In this document: positions 12,511 through 28,456 of the stretch, one piece after another
How the letters are laid out: each line of letters starts with the position of its first letter
Position numbering within the stretch: position 1 is the stretch's first letter
Assembly: GCA_963070105.1 (NCBI GenBank)
Contig: OY718807.1
Location: 5,553,001 to 5,617,000, forward strand
DNA length: 64,000 nucleotides
Reading direction: 5' to 3'
Origin: Litomosoides sigmodontis
Lineage: Eukaryota; Nematoda; Chromadorea; Rhabditida; Onchocercidae
Notes under the pieces: generated by a model
What the model was told of the DNA's origin: nothing
What the model saw: only the letters and a program-made list of their open reading frames with translations
Database searches by the model: none
Position numbers and translations under genes: made by a program

Positions 12511-14201
12511 TTGTAGTCAGGTGGTTGTCAGGTGCATCTTCTTGCATCGCTCTGTTGTAGTATTTCTGCAGCTGTTTCGGTAATGGTAACTGCAGCTGTT
12601 TATAATTTGCTGCTTCAAGCCAAGACATATTGAATATCACAGTATTGTATTAAATTGTGAAATTATTTGAAGAAACCTGAGGATATATTCACATATCTTC
12701 CATCTTAAGTTTTTCATTTTTTTTCGTTGTACATCATTATATCAGGGAATTGTTTATTGGTTATTGTCACTAACTGAATCATTGGATACAAATATTTCTA
12801 TTTTTAAATGAGTTCCTTTACGTGATATACTGCTTATGAATCAAATATTTATGAGGCTTTTTTTGAAATATTACTTTGGTTAACTTTGTTTGTGATTGTT
12901 TTTGTTTTGCTGTCGCAATACATTCGTTCAATTTAGGACATTCGCATATTTTCATTTCTTCTTTCCAATACACATCGATGAGCAATTTTTTCCTTTTTAT
13001 AAATAAGGAATGAAATTTTTATGACATATGCTAAACGATATAAATGTCACAATACGAAATAAAAAGAATGAAAAAATAGAAATGTTGAAAATGAGAAGAA
13101 TGATGAAAATGTGTTTCCTGCAGATTCTTTCTTACCTTTGTCACGTTTAAAACCGGACTACGCTGTTTCAAAATTCAATTGATATCCAATAATGATGCAT
13201 GTCAGCAGCATACGAAGCTATCCGTCTCTTTCTTGATTTAATAACTGGTATTAGACATAGATGCTGAAAATTTTCTAGGTGCTGGTTTCTGAATTTTCAT
13301 AAGAATTTTAAAATTCTACGTTGATATCTCGGTTCTCCGATAGACATTGAAGTTTTTGAATTGTGATTTATGAGGTCAGATCACTTCATCGGCAATTTAT
13401 TAAATGTATTCTCATCTTCTCTATTAATCATTATTACACTTAGTTGTACTACAAGATTTCATATTTCTGCAACAAACCGTCATGATCCATTTGATACTAT
13501 TTACTAACCTTAAAGATTTTCAAAAAAAATACATCCGAAATTATCACAAACAAGAAAAACGAAAGCTTTTACTAGGTTGATGGAAGAACGTGAGTGTTGT
13601 AGAAAGTTATATTGTGTAAAGCTTTTATATGTGAATTGATACTTCCTCTCACCGCCGACTTATCATCTTTTCCATCACTTCGAAATATTTTTGTTCATTG
13701 ACAATAAATCATTTTGAATTTTATTGCATTTATCCTTGCTCATGATGGAATCTTCTACAAAATATTATAAAAATATGAACGACCGTTTGCTACAAATATT
13801 GGAAATATGACGATTGAATAGAAATATGAAATTGATTGCTGTATCTGTATCAGATGACCTTGTGAAATTCAAGGTCATCTGATTTACTTCATTAAAAATT
13901 TTGAAAATGATGGTGTGAACTGATAGTGAGAAAGAGCAGGAAACTGAATCCCATCGGAAGTAGTCCCCTACCGATATTAAACGAGTATTTCCGATATTTC
14001 ACTGCTGCTCCGCCGTTCTCCAATTTTCCTTGATTAAGTAAAAAATTATTTAAAATCCATCAAAGATAGTGTCTGTGACTTTGATTAAGAGATGACTGCT
14101 ATAATTTTTCGTGTCATAGCTAATTATTATATGTAATATCTTGGAACGTCACTTTAATTTTTTCAGCTGCTGAGAATACGCGGCCTCATCCATCCATAAC
14201 A
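12511..14201. other. Intergenic between PrimPol and the first CBS-type gene
   Basis: AT-rich 1.7 kb with no convincing exon. The minus-strand open frame at 12227-12640 is a shadow of the last PrimPol exon. The only structured element seen is the hairpin at 13849-13883. AATAAA occurs at 13058-13063. A TTTCAG at 14161-14166, 35 nt before the next ATG, is a possible trans-splice acceptor. Confidence 0.55.
13849..13883. repeat. Perfect 14-bp inverted repeat (hairpin) with AGGTCA half-sites
   Basis: ATCAGATGACCTTG at 13849-13862 is followed by a 7-nt loop and its exact reverse complement at 13870-13883. Each arm holds one nuclear-receptor core AGGTCA (TGACCT 13855-13860 and AGGTCA 13872-13877), arranged as an everted repeat with 11 nt between. 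The right arm also gives the extended TCAAGGTCA half-site used by monomeric receptors. It sits about 320 bp upstream of the first CBS-type gene. It may be a regulatory site, an RNA hairpin or a relic of a small inverted-repeat element; the sequence cannot decide. Confidence 0.75.
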
Positions 14202-17161
14202 ATGACATCGGAATTTGAGGATAAGATTATTGTGAATGACATGTTGCCTTATGACGAAAAGGCAAAAAGTGAAAAGCCGTGGTACGAGAAAGCTAGCATA
14301 AAGAATGCGCCACATCAATATCGCAAACTGAGGTTGTTCCCGTCTAATATTTGAAGAGCTCAAGAAAAATGAGTTTTTTTGCAAATTTTTTGACATCTGC
14401 ATTTCTGCATGAATAAGCTGTCTATACGCCACAATTTTTTTTTTAAAGCAAAATTGGTAAGTAGTATCTAAGGGATTTTTGAAGATACCCGGGCGGCAAA
14501 CCAATGGATAACGTGCTAGGTGCTATTGGATGGACACCGCTAGTGAAGCTGAACAGAATACCACAATCCATGGGAATCGAATGTAACGTATGTGAGTGCA
14601 TTTTCAGATTTTTTCCAGAAATGAAGCACTAATTTGAAATTTGTTTAGCTGCGATGAATTGGTAAAGTTGAAACTGTCGCTTAAGAATTGTTTTAATTTT
14701 AAAGTTCTTACCTATCTTACTGTCTTTAACATACTAATTCTTCTTCTTAAGTGAAAGCAATGGAATTTTATTGCAGATGCTAAAATGGAATTCTTGAATC
14801 CAGGTGGCTCCATTAAAGACAGAGTAGCAGAACGAATGATCGATATAGCGGAACGAACTAAAATTTTAAAACCGGGTATGACATTGATTGAACCGTCATC
14901 CGGAAATACCGGAATTGGTCTGACAATGGTTGGAGCTGTTAAAGGTTATAAATCTGTAATTGTAATGTCCGATAAAGCCAGCACGGAAAAGGTTCTTTTT
15001 TTCATCTATTAACTTAAAAAAATTTTGTTTAAATATTTTGATACAAAATAGTTTTGCATTTTCTTGATAAAGTATACTTTGCCTGATGCTTAAAATCACT
15101 ATTTCCATTTTTCCTAATTTAATCCTAGTTTTTGCAAATACTTAGGTTCTTTTACCGCTTCTGTTAGTTGATAGATATTAAAATTTTATTTTACTTCTCT
15201 TCAAATAAATTAAGGTCGTCAGTAATAAAATAGAATTATCTCAAAAATCACTTATGTTTTGTTCTTTCCATATCTCCGATATCTCTATCCGTCTGAGAAT
15301 TGAAATTATAAAAGGTTTTTTAGATATACTGAAGTTACCGGTAGAAATTTACTTTAAAGCTCCATTTCCCTAACACGTTCGAATGTAATGTGTTGAAGTG
15401 GTTTTATACCTCCATTAAAGAATTTCAATTTTTTATATTTTTTAAATATCTTCATTAATGCAAGATGTACTTATTGTGATAAATAGAAACTGTTAGAATA
15501 GGAAGTATTTGGGCAAAAACGATTCATAAGTGACGCATAAAATCGAAATTTTATTTTATATTTTATTTGTTAATCTATTTTTTCACACGCTTTCAGGAGA
15601 GTGTGATTAATGAGTTGGGTGGAAAAATAATCCGAACCCCAAGCAATGTTCCATACAACTCACCTTTATCTCATTTTCATGTAGCATTTGAGATACGGCA
15701 GAAGGATAAAGCTAACTCTCTGGTACTTGATCAGGTACTCGTATTGATTTTCTTTTTTTTTGGTTTAATATTCTCAGTCCCATTCCATTTGCTTGAATGA
15801 GGAACAAATTTGTGCAAGGAATTGTTTGTGTTAGATTATGCAAATGCAAAAGTAGAATTATGCAAAAAGAAAACTTGGAATCACAGTGCTTTGTTGTCAC
15901 AACAAAAGAATGGAAATGCATCGTAGATAATTAATGAGATTTGTTTAAAGTCTTTCAAGTTCTGCAGTATATCAATCCGGCAAATCCTATCGCACATTAT
16001 GAGAGTACGGCTGCAGAGATATTGCACGCATTGGATGGAAAGATAGATATGATTGTAATCGGAGCAGGCACCTGTGGTACTATCAGCGGAGTTGGACGAC
16101 GTATCAGAGAGGAATGCCCAAATGCCATGGTACCTCACATTTTTTAAAAAACATTGAAGAATTTTGAATGCAAAAATTATTTTAGCTCGTTGTCTGGGCG
16201 TTTAATTTTTTGTCACATTTCTTTTTTCATTGCTTACTTTTCGACATCTGCTAAATTTTTTTGATTAATTCAATTTCGTACCTATTTTAATTCCTCTACA
16301 GATAATTTGTGTAGATCCAGAGGGTTCAGTAATTAGTAGTGCTGGCGATGAACGAAAAGCGGGATTTTTTGAAGTGGAAGGTATTGGTCATCATTTCGTT
16401 CCAAATTTGCTTGAATACAATATCATTGATAAATGGGTGGAAGTGAGCGATAAAGACACATTCAAGTTTCTTTTCATTATTACATTTATTATAATCATGA
16501 ATTCAATTTACATTTTGCCGTATCTTTTTTGTTCTATTTGATTTGATTGTAAAAATAGCAGAGTGGTTATCACTTCCATTTCTCATTCAGTATGGCTCGT
16601 CGATTGATACGTGAAGAAGGCCTATTAGTTGGCGGTAGTTCCGGTTCCAATGCGGTAGCGGCTATGAGAGAATGTGCGAAGCTTAAGAAAGGACAAAACT
16701 GTGTTGTTATCCTCCCCGATGGCATACGAAATTATATGTTTGTTTTTATTGAAATGATATTTCGTTTTTCTCATCATAAATTTTGCCGAAAAAAGTTTCC
16801 GTCGCAGATATCTTCAATAAAGCACATATCTATAAATCTCTTTCTTTGATTTTTATGTTGTGTTATAAATTGAATGATTTTAAAAAGATGGTGAAAACGT
16901 TACCAATTTTTAAAAAATAGAAAATAGGTGCTTTCCATTATATCATTTTAAGCATGCAGTAAATTCAACCAAGGATCAATTCCTTGTCTATTCAGCTGTA
17001 TCAGATAGTCATGGTGATGAGTGATGATTATAGTGATTTGAGAGCAAAATTTGTAAAAAAATTATTTCATCTTCAGGTCCAAGTTTTTAAACGATGAGTG
17101 GATGTTAAAACGACATTTCATAGAACCGGTTATTCAAATTCCCACTACACCTAGCCAGTAA
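14202..17161 (+). CDS. Cystathionine beta-synthase-type PLP module, divergent copy (a)
   Basis: Fold-type II PLP enzyme of the cysteine synthase / CBS family. Eight exons join in phase: 14202-14332, 14485-14591, 14777-14991, 15597-15734, 15968-16129, 16302-16465, 16591-16737, 17077-17161. The product is 382 residues. It has only the catalytic core: no N-terminal heme CxxH segment and no C-terminal Bateman (CBS-pair) domain as in the human enzyme. Lys93 in NPGGSIKDR is the expected PLP Schiff-base residue, and [11 protein letters not shown] and VGGSSGSN are present. The phosphate loop, GTGGT in relatives, reads G231-T-C-G-T (Cys codon 16073-16075). The conserved [13 protein letters not shown] region is [13 protein letters not shown] and MPEKMS is MSDKAS. 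So PLP binding or substrate choice may differ. It could be a sensor-like or weak enzyme, or the N-terminal half of a fused gene with the next entry. Confidence 0.88.
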
Positions 17162-17438
17162 TTTCATATCCGATATTTTTTCGATTGCTTATTAGTAGTA
17201 AATTATAGTTTTTCAACTTCTTATAAAAATTTAGTTCAATTTTAATTTGATACACTTCCTTTCTGAAGTGGGACTTTTCTCTTGCATTATTAAATGCACA
17301 ATTAAGCTTATAGCAAAGGCAAGTTTTTATTGTTTGATTGAAATATTTACTTTACTAAATAGCATTTCAAGCTTATCTTAGTTGGGTATTTTCAGAAATT
17401 CACTAAACGAGCTTTTGAATTACCGTCCAGATAAGAAA
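17162..17438. other. Short interval between the two CBS-type genes, with an acceptor
   Basis: Only 277 bp separate the stop of copy (a) from the ATG of copy (b). A good acceptor, TATTTTCAG, ends at 17395. It could be a spliced-leader site for copy (b), or a cis acceptor. The frame of the next gene stays open upstream of its ATG to this acceptor (codons from 17397). Confidence 0.5.
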
Positions 17439-21438
<4,000 letters not shown>

Positions 21439-21568
21439 ACTCGGAGAAGTGCGGAAGTTGTAGTGATGTTCACACTTGTAGAAGAAGCAAGTTTGGATTT
21501 AAAATTTATTCTTTACATTGCATTGCTTTTTAAATTGCTATTTTACATTATTCTTAAGCGCTTTTTTA

Positions 21569-21574
21569 AATAAA
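21569..21574 (+). terminator. Poly(A) signal AATAAA of CBS copy (b)
   Basis: Canonical AATAAA 131 nt after the stop codon, well placed for 3' end formation. It lies only 140 bp from the stop codon of the convergent transporter gene. Confidence 0.6.
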
Positions 21575-21713
21575 TTGTTATATAACAACACCTGTTGAGA
21601 GTGATACTATTACATCTAATAAAGCTTGTTTCAAAACTATCGTATAAGTCAATAAAAAATTTTTTCAGATTTTGTTTTTCTCAGCAAGTGAGCAACAACC
21701 AATTAACAACAAT

Positions 21714-23261
21714 TTACTGAATAGGTGCGGATGAATGAGAGTTTTTTTCTTGCTTTGTCTTTGGCGATTTACTAGGATAGATGAGAAACATCAGCAGAAG
21801 CACAGTACTTGTTATCATGAATGCTCCATTGGCTATCTGCAAAGTAATTTTTCGATCTTTTGCGAGATTGAAACTTCTCCTGTCAAAATGAAACTTGACA
21901 TTTCTTAAGGTGAAATGTTAAATATAACTAACCAGTAAATGGAGATCCCTGATCCCAATGCTGTAGATAACAATGTGCAGCTCCAAAACCGAAGTGAATG
22001 CCACCGATCCAAGTGGCACAAAATCCACCGTTTTTCGTTTCACCGCTTTGTGCTATAAATTTTATTTTCTTTTCAACTAACAATCTTCTAATTATCTTGA
22101 AAAGGTGGGAATTTTTAAGAATTCCGAAAAGGATGAATTAAGATGAAGAGATTTAATTTGATAAAAATTTTAATTTGCTATTATATTAACTTATTTCTGT
22201 TGACTTTCCATTTTTGGTGAAATTATGAGTGCGCTAAAACTTGAAATGACATACAACCAGAAGTAAGCAAGCTAATGCCGCGATCGCCTGCGCACAAGTT
22301 GCAACGGTACCAATTAATACTTTACCATTCTCAGTTTGCAACATTTGCGCCCAAAGAAATAACATTCCAAGAAGTGTTGTAATTAAACATAATATCTGGA
22401 GTAGCTTCATCTACAATGCTTCCTTTTTATTCAATCTTTGATAGATCGGTTGTTTAAAAATGGCGCTTTTTCACAAAATGCCAGCAAAAAATGGTAAAAA
22501 TATACTTTTTTTGTTCTGTAAAACAACATCGTTATAAGAAAAAACATTTGCATCGAAACTGAAAATGCCTGCAGGATGATCACTTCCAAATTTCCCGTGT
22601 ACATCGAGTAGCGAAGCCATAAACTTGACCTGAATTCTACTGCAATTATAGGACGCACACTTTACATATGTTAATTAAATTAAACTATAAAAGATTTCCC
22701 TGAACAAAATCTGCCACACCGCAAGACAAACTAATTTGAAATATTTTGCAGTAAAGCTTGCGTCTGATTTTTTTTAATGAATGAAAAAAGTGCAGGATAA
22801 TCTGATCGAAGTAGTATTATAACCCAATATATGTAGCGAGGTATGGAACGGGCGAATCGATATCGCTGGTTTTTTGTCGGTACCATTTATACACTGTTTT
22901 TCTGTAATTTAAAATAATTACAAAAAATAAGCTTTTCTTTATGCTATACACCCTAATTCAACTCTTTCATAAAATTTTCAATACAAAAATTTAACCAATA
23001 AGATTTTTGAAACTCACTAAGTAAAATTCCTAGCACTCAAAATTTTCATTTCATCACCACACTATCATTTGCTTATTTTATTTGAAATTTTAATCGATCA
23101 ATCACTTACAATGGAATGGTAATGAAGAGGATGTAGAAAATGCCGGTAGATATGAGCAATGAATTCCACAGCGGATTGTTTTTATAGTAATTGTAAAATT
23201 CCTTCAAAAATTCGATTGTCGTCAATGTCCACTGATTAATGGTCGTCGAATATTCAGCCAT
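21714..23261 (-). CDS. swt: SWEET-type (MtN3/saliva) sugar transporter
   Basis: Bidirectional sugar uniporter of the plasma or an internal membrane. Six exons on the minus strand join in phase: 23261-23110, 22901-22824, 22629-22506, 22410-22255, 22052-21933, 21836-21714. The product is 250 residues, close to the usual animal SWEET length. The first MtN3 repeat has TM1 (about residues 33-51), then the conserved [16 protein letters not shown], then [17 protein letters not shown]. The linker helix is [16 protein letters not shown]. The second repeat contains [30 protein letters not shown] and a final helix before a polar tail ([18 protein letters not shown]). Seven membrane segments can be counted. 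The second-repeat position usually holding Trp-x2-Tyr-Gly reads LHIVIYSI, a mild divergence. The ATG at 23261 opens the first exon; no in-frame upstream Met was seen. Convergent with CBS copy (b). AATAAA on this strand lies at 21510-21505. Confidence 0.88.
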
Positions 23262-26149
23262 CGCTTTTCAATAGAATTCAAAAAAAGAAATTAAAGGAAA
23301 GAGTTTTTTTCTCTCTCATTCTCTTGACAGTGTGTCAAGTCGGTCAGCATGAAATGCTTAAGGTACAAGCTATTTGCTAAGCATTGACGAAAAACGGAGG
23401 ATCTTTCCGAGCACTGACTTCAGCAGATGATTTTTCGTTGAGGAGAAGGAAAAATGGAGAAGTGATGGTCAAAAATGGGTCGATTAGGTACTGATTGAAT
23501 AGTATCTGATAAGATGGGAAGGAAATTTTGAATGCCAATGTTTTTCAATTTATATATTCTTATTTTTCAAAAACCAGTTACGTCAATATCCAGATAGCAC
23601 TTCCTTCCTGCTGCTCCTCTCAGTGTTCTCATTAAAAAGTAAGTGACCAAAAAGAACTTTTTCACAGCGAAGTAGCAAATGAAGCAAACATGCACAAATA
23701 GAATCGGTAATGGTGCAACTGGTCAGGCGAATAGGTGAGAATGCTCAGGCTTAGGATGAACTCAGTTGGGGTGATTAAGTTGATGAAGGGATGATGAACT
23801 TCAGTTAAGATGATCAACTAAGATGAAGCTGCTCTTCTGTAGCATTTTATGGTCTAATGTGATTTATCGCTTAATTTAAATTGATCATTATAATTGCGGT
23901 AATGTCAGGCAGGAACTTGTCATTTTTAAAATGCGAAGGATTATTTCTAATTGCAATGATTGATTTTTCAAAGTAATTTTGTTGATTTTCTGAGGCGGCT
24001 GGATCAGTGCAGTGTGATTGATATGCGCAATTTTGAAATTGAAATTATTTCCTTCTCCTTTCAATCTCAATAATAGCAGTTTGCATTTCAACAAAAAACA
24101 TAGCAGTTTGCATTTCAACATTTCAACAAAAAAAAACAAAATGAAAAAACTTTGTCAGGGATGGTTCTAAATTTAGAATCGAATTCCTGCTTGGAATTTA
24201 ATGAGAAAAAAAATTTGCAAACACTACGTAAAATTCATTGAATTATAGAGAATTTGAAGTGGTTTTTTTTTGAGAATGGTAAAAATGGGAGGTGATCGAT
24301 ATCCACCCAGTTTGTTATTTTAAAAAATTGTGTAAGAATTTAAATAGGACATTGTCGATTAAAATTTTTGCATTATCTTTGATATCGCTAAGAGAAAAAA
24401 AAACTATGTCAACAAATTCTAGGAAACATGTGACCAGTGCTACGCATCAAGTTTATTTTAAACTAGCCTATTTAGCCTTCAGTGGTAGACTAGTTTAACA
24501 TGAAAGCCAGAACATTCATCTATCCTCCGAGAAGCGAACACGCAATTCATTGCACTCTAACTTGACGTGCTTCAGTTTGTATTTTCAGTGCTAGAAGTTG
24601 AATAAAACTCTTTGCAATAAAAAAAAATGCGTGCTAATTTTTGCTTCCATAAGTCGCTGATATAGGAAGGATGAAAGGACTTCACCGATATCTATTAAGA
24701 GTTATTCCCATCTCGGCAAATTTCATCCTCTCTGATGTACTAAGGGAAATTAACTAGTACTAAGAGCACCAACGCCACACCTTTTTCACCTTCAGACTAG
24801 AAAAAAGCGGCGACTCTTTACACTTCGTGTAGCAGCGCTCTGCGTGAACTACGTGCTAAAATGAAAATAAATGACTAAATTTGAGAGCTTCAGCTGATCA
24901 TGTTTTATGGAAAGGATCGGGGAGTAGCAGAAAGCGGTACAGTAAAGGTATTTCTTTCATTATCAAAATGTAAACAAAGAGAGATTAACCAGTTCACGAT
25001 GCATGTCACAACTAGCAAATTAGCAACCTCAGCCATTTCTGTATCGCTTTATCTTCCATACCATTACGACGACTATTAGTTTAACTGTTTCACAGTTGTT
25101 GAAAAATCCTAAATATTTACGCAAGCAAAACAAATTTTCCTTTTGGATATTCTGCATATACAATTTGTATTTTGTAATTTTTCTAATCTTTGAATATGTA
25201 AATCTATCCTCCATAAAAAAAATGCTTTGTTAATTTTTGATTCAAATCCAAGCATTCACCGCGAGCCGAGTACGAGTCCTTTTTTCTTACGTAAGCCTAA
25301 TATCTTATGCTTCAGTATGAGAACATTTGCAAATTAAAAGATTTCAAATCAACCAATCATTGTAGAAATAAACAGTAATATTTGAGCTTCCACAGAAGTA
25401 CACCTTTATGAACTACCCGCGCGGAAAATCGCTCTACTGCTTTTGTCCGTGTGCTTTCAATGCAACAAATTATAAATTAACTTTTTACTTAAAACGAAAT
25501 ACCTGTAGTTTGACCAGTGAGAAGAATGGGAAGAATTATTGGAGAGATTTGAAGGTATGATAACTTATCAGTGTAACTATCATAAGGAAGAAAGGATGGA
25601 AATTTTAAGGTTGCCAAATTACACACCACTATTATATGTTCTTATCGCGTAAACTGATAAGCCAAATAAATCATTGCTGACTTAAACTTGAAGATTATTT
25701 CCTTCTGGGTTGATCATACTGATAATCTTAGCAATAACGCGCAAATTGAATCGCTTTTTTTCTCTTCCCATACTCTCTGCCTTCGAATTTTCCAGAAATT
25801 TATTACCTTCAAGGTAAAGCAAACGAGCACATCACAAAGCAAAATATCAGGAATGCTATTTTTATTTGCTATCACCACAATATCCTGCATGTCAAATTCT
25901 TTCGGTATAATTTCTTTTCCATCAATGATACCATTAACAACACAAAATTAAATCCAAATAGTTGAAGTTTTTTACTGGAACTTTCTGCATTGAAGTTACA
26001 CAAAGCTTTCAAAATCTTGCAATCGACGAATTTGCATAATTGGATATGAAATAATTAAAAATACGTGCAAATCTGGAAGACTGGATTGTTGAAAAACTCA
26101 AGATTTTTGACATTTTCTTTTAGGCTCTCTCAGCTAATTAGCGTATGGG
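23262..26149. other. Intergenic, AT-rich
   Basis: Contains the upstream region of the SWEET gene and no gene that can be supported. Open frames such as 24292-24498, 25029-25214 and 25688-25951 are short, have no family signature and lie in low-complexity sequence. A small tandem duplication lies at 24074-24136. Confidence 0.5.
24074..24136. repeat. Tandem duplication, 27-bp unit
   Basis: A unit beginning TAGCAGTTTGCATTTCAACA at 24074 is repeated at 24101, followed by a third partial piece (TTTCAACAAAAAA from 24121). Likely replication slippage. Confidence 0.85.
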
Positions 26150-28456
26150 ATGAAATTTCATTTAGCAGCGATGAGAATGAAATCAGAAATGCCTTGCGAT
26201 GTAGCGTTGGACACAGGGATGATCGAAAGTGCAGGTGGAAGTTCCGATTCATACATGCGCCGTGCATCTGTTGGGTTTAGGTCTGTTTGCGCCTTCTTCA
26301 CAAACAAAACATTTTACTACAAAGAGTTCGTTTGCTATTTCAGAACATTAGGCATATAGAAGGTTCGACAGGCAGCACTTTTCAAATTAGCGAAAAATTA
26401 TGTGTTCCGAAGCAGCTCGTAGCACAGATAAGCGAGAAATCCTTCGATATGTATGCTAATATGTAAAATTTTCACAAACATACAAATGGCAACTTTTTAT
26501 CGAAGCGACAGGTAGCATTGGATCACTCCAGAATCCTTTGATATTGCCGATCCCCTAGGACACGTGAAGTAATGGCAACTACCGGAAAAAAGTATTATTA
26601 GCAAATATTTTTTACGGCAAGAAAAATTTGTTTTTCTTTCCCCTCCTCATTCTTTTTTTAATTTTCTTCCTTATCGATTTATTAAACTTTTGAATATCGC
26701 TAAAATCTGCAAAACAGACGATATCAGCAATGAATCAGTTAGTGATCGACTGAGTGCCAACCTTATCGATAAATAACAAATTCGGAATATTGCCTACTCT
26801 TTTCAAAAAACATCATTTGTATTATCTGAACTATGAGACAGCTAAATTACCAACCAATAATTCCGAGAGGTCCCGGTGACTTTATTTATAAGTATTTCTT
26901 CTAACTTAGCACGAACTTCATTGATAGAACAAGGAAATGACCGTTTGAACTTCAAGTTAGTATTCTTGACCTCATGCAGTTGTCGTAACTGTTAGTTGCA
27001 ACTGTTTCCAGGAAACTTATGCTACTCAGGTTTTGTCTGCTAGACGAAAGACTCTTCCTCTCCCCCTCTCTTTTTCTAAGATTAAGTTCGCAATACCAAA
27101 AAGTACCACATCGATCTACAACATTCGACATGGAAACGGAACATGTGCTACTTCGAATAGAGTCGTTCGTGATGAAAATACCAGTTATTTAATAGTCTGT
27201 AATGGACACAAAGAAGCCATTGTGTCCACCAAATTCCTACTGCTACATCAGTGGATATGCCGATCAGGAATACAATTGAATGCAAACTGTCTTTCAACCT
27301 TTAGCTGTTAGAATTATTTTTGATATTAATATTCTTATCAATTCGGCATCCTCAATGAAATTACGCGTTTTTATACTGTGCGACTGCACTGACCACTTCC
27401 ACTTCCATAATATCTGATGAAGCAATTTCTGTAAAAGTTCCTCAAAAGGAACACTTCCTTGTTATTTCCCATCCTCCATCATTCAAGATTTCCTTTTTCA
27501 TACAAAGTCGTTTCACAAACTTCTGAAGATCACATGTTCTCATATGAAACACTAAGCCTTATCAGTCAATTAATTTTAAATTGTCTCGCCGGTTAAATTA
27601 ATCACAGAAACGGATTGCTATCGTTGCAAGCCGGAAGAGATAAACACGCAGCGGAGAATTCGGTGAGATGACAACGGTTCATGAGAAACAGAGAAGGATG
27701 AGCGAAAAGAGAAAGAGAGAGAAAGGGACATGTTGCGTTCAGACAGTCGGGGAAGTGATGCTTGAAATGCTCGAGACATTGCTTCGCTGTTGGCCGTCAG
27801 TCATTGGCCGTGTGATACCGGCCAAGTGCTGTCCAAAGTTAGCCAAGCCCAGTCTTTCTATGCTTTATGTTTAGTCAGTTTAATAAGGGACTCTGAAATT
27901 TCTCACCTCAGCCCTTATGCTACGGAAGAAGGGACGTTCAGCTGTTACTTCCTCCTTCTCTTGCGTCCGTCACCTTGTCTCTTCACAAGTGTTGATCGCT
28001 GAGGCAGCACACGTGCTAACTTTATATTTTTCTTACATTTGTTAAAACAGTTGCGAAAGGAAGAAGAAATTTCATTTCTATTTCATTCCTTCTATATTAA
28101 TGTTTCGAATCTTACGGATACGGTGAAAGTCAGAATAAAATAAAAGGATCGTAAAGATAACAAATGACTTGAGACAATCGCTACGCGAGTACACTGCTCA
28201 GTATTTTTCGTTGTGTGTGCGAAGCGGTGCTTCTTTATCTTCTGTGAATTCATGGTAAACGCGAGCTTAAGAAGGTCGTCTCAGAGTTCGTCGCGTTCAT
28301 TCAGTGCTTAAATTAAATTCGTTACAGTCTTCTGGATTCGGGAAATGACGATATGGAAAACTTCAACCAAAATTACCCTTCTAGTAGCAGTACAGCTACA
28401 ATGAATGATCTGCTTTACCATTTTCCACTTTTGTGGCAGGTCGCGCTACGCGAGTA
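26150..28456 (+). CDS. Weak candidate gene, two phase-compatible exons
   Basis: Not recognised. A first exon 26150-26279 starts with ATG, contains CDVALDTGMIESAGGSSDSY and MRRASVGF, the latter a PKA-like phospho-site, and ends in phase 2 at a GT. A second exon opens at 28339 after CGTTACAG, exactly in the matching phase, and reads LLDSGNDDMENFNQNYP followed by a serine run and MNDLLYHFPLLWQ. It either stops at 28454-28456 or splices at 28440. Codon use and amino-acid composition look more protein-like than the surrounding sequence, but the 2.06-kb intron, the lack of a third exon and of any known domain leave this uncertain. It might be the N terminus of a regulatory protein, or chance. Confidence 0.28.

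Noticed and set aside
12227..12640. 137-codon minus-strand frame at the end of PrimPol
   Set aside because: It overlaps the last PrimPol exon, whose frame, phase and C-terminal motif are convincing; the antisense frame has no family features.
25800..25950. Minus-strand open stretch reading KEIIPKEFDMQDIVVIANKN, ending at a GTAATA donor
   Set aside because: It looks protein-like but lacks a usable acceptor or start and has no neighbouring exon in phase; the other strand is open too.
27033..27311. 92-codon plus-strand frame
   Set aside because: No start context, splice signals or recognisable domain; length is within chance for the region.
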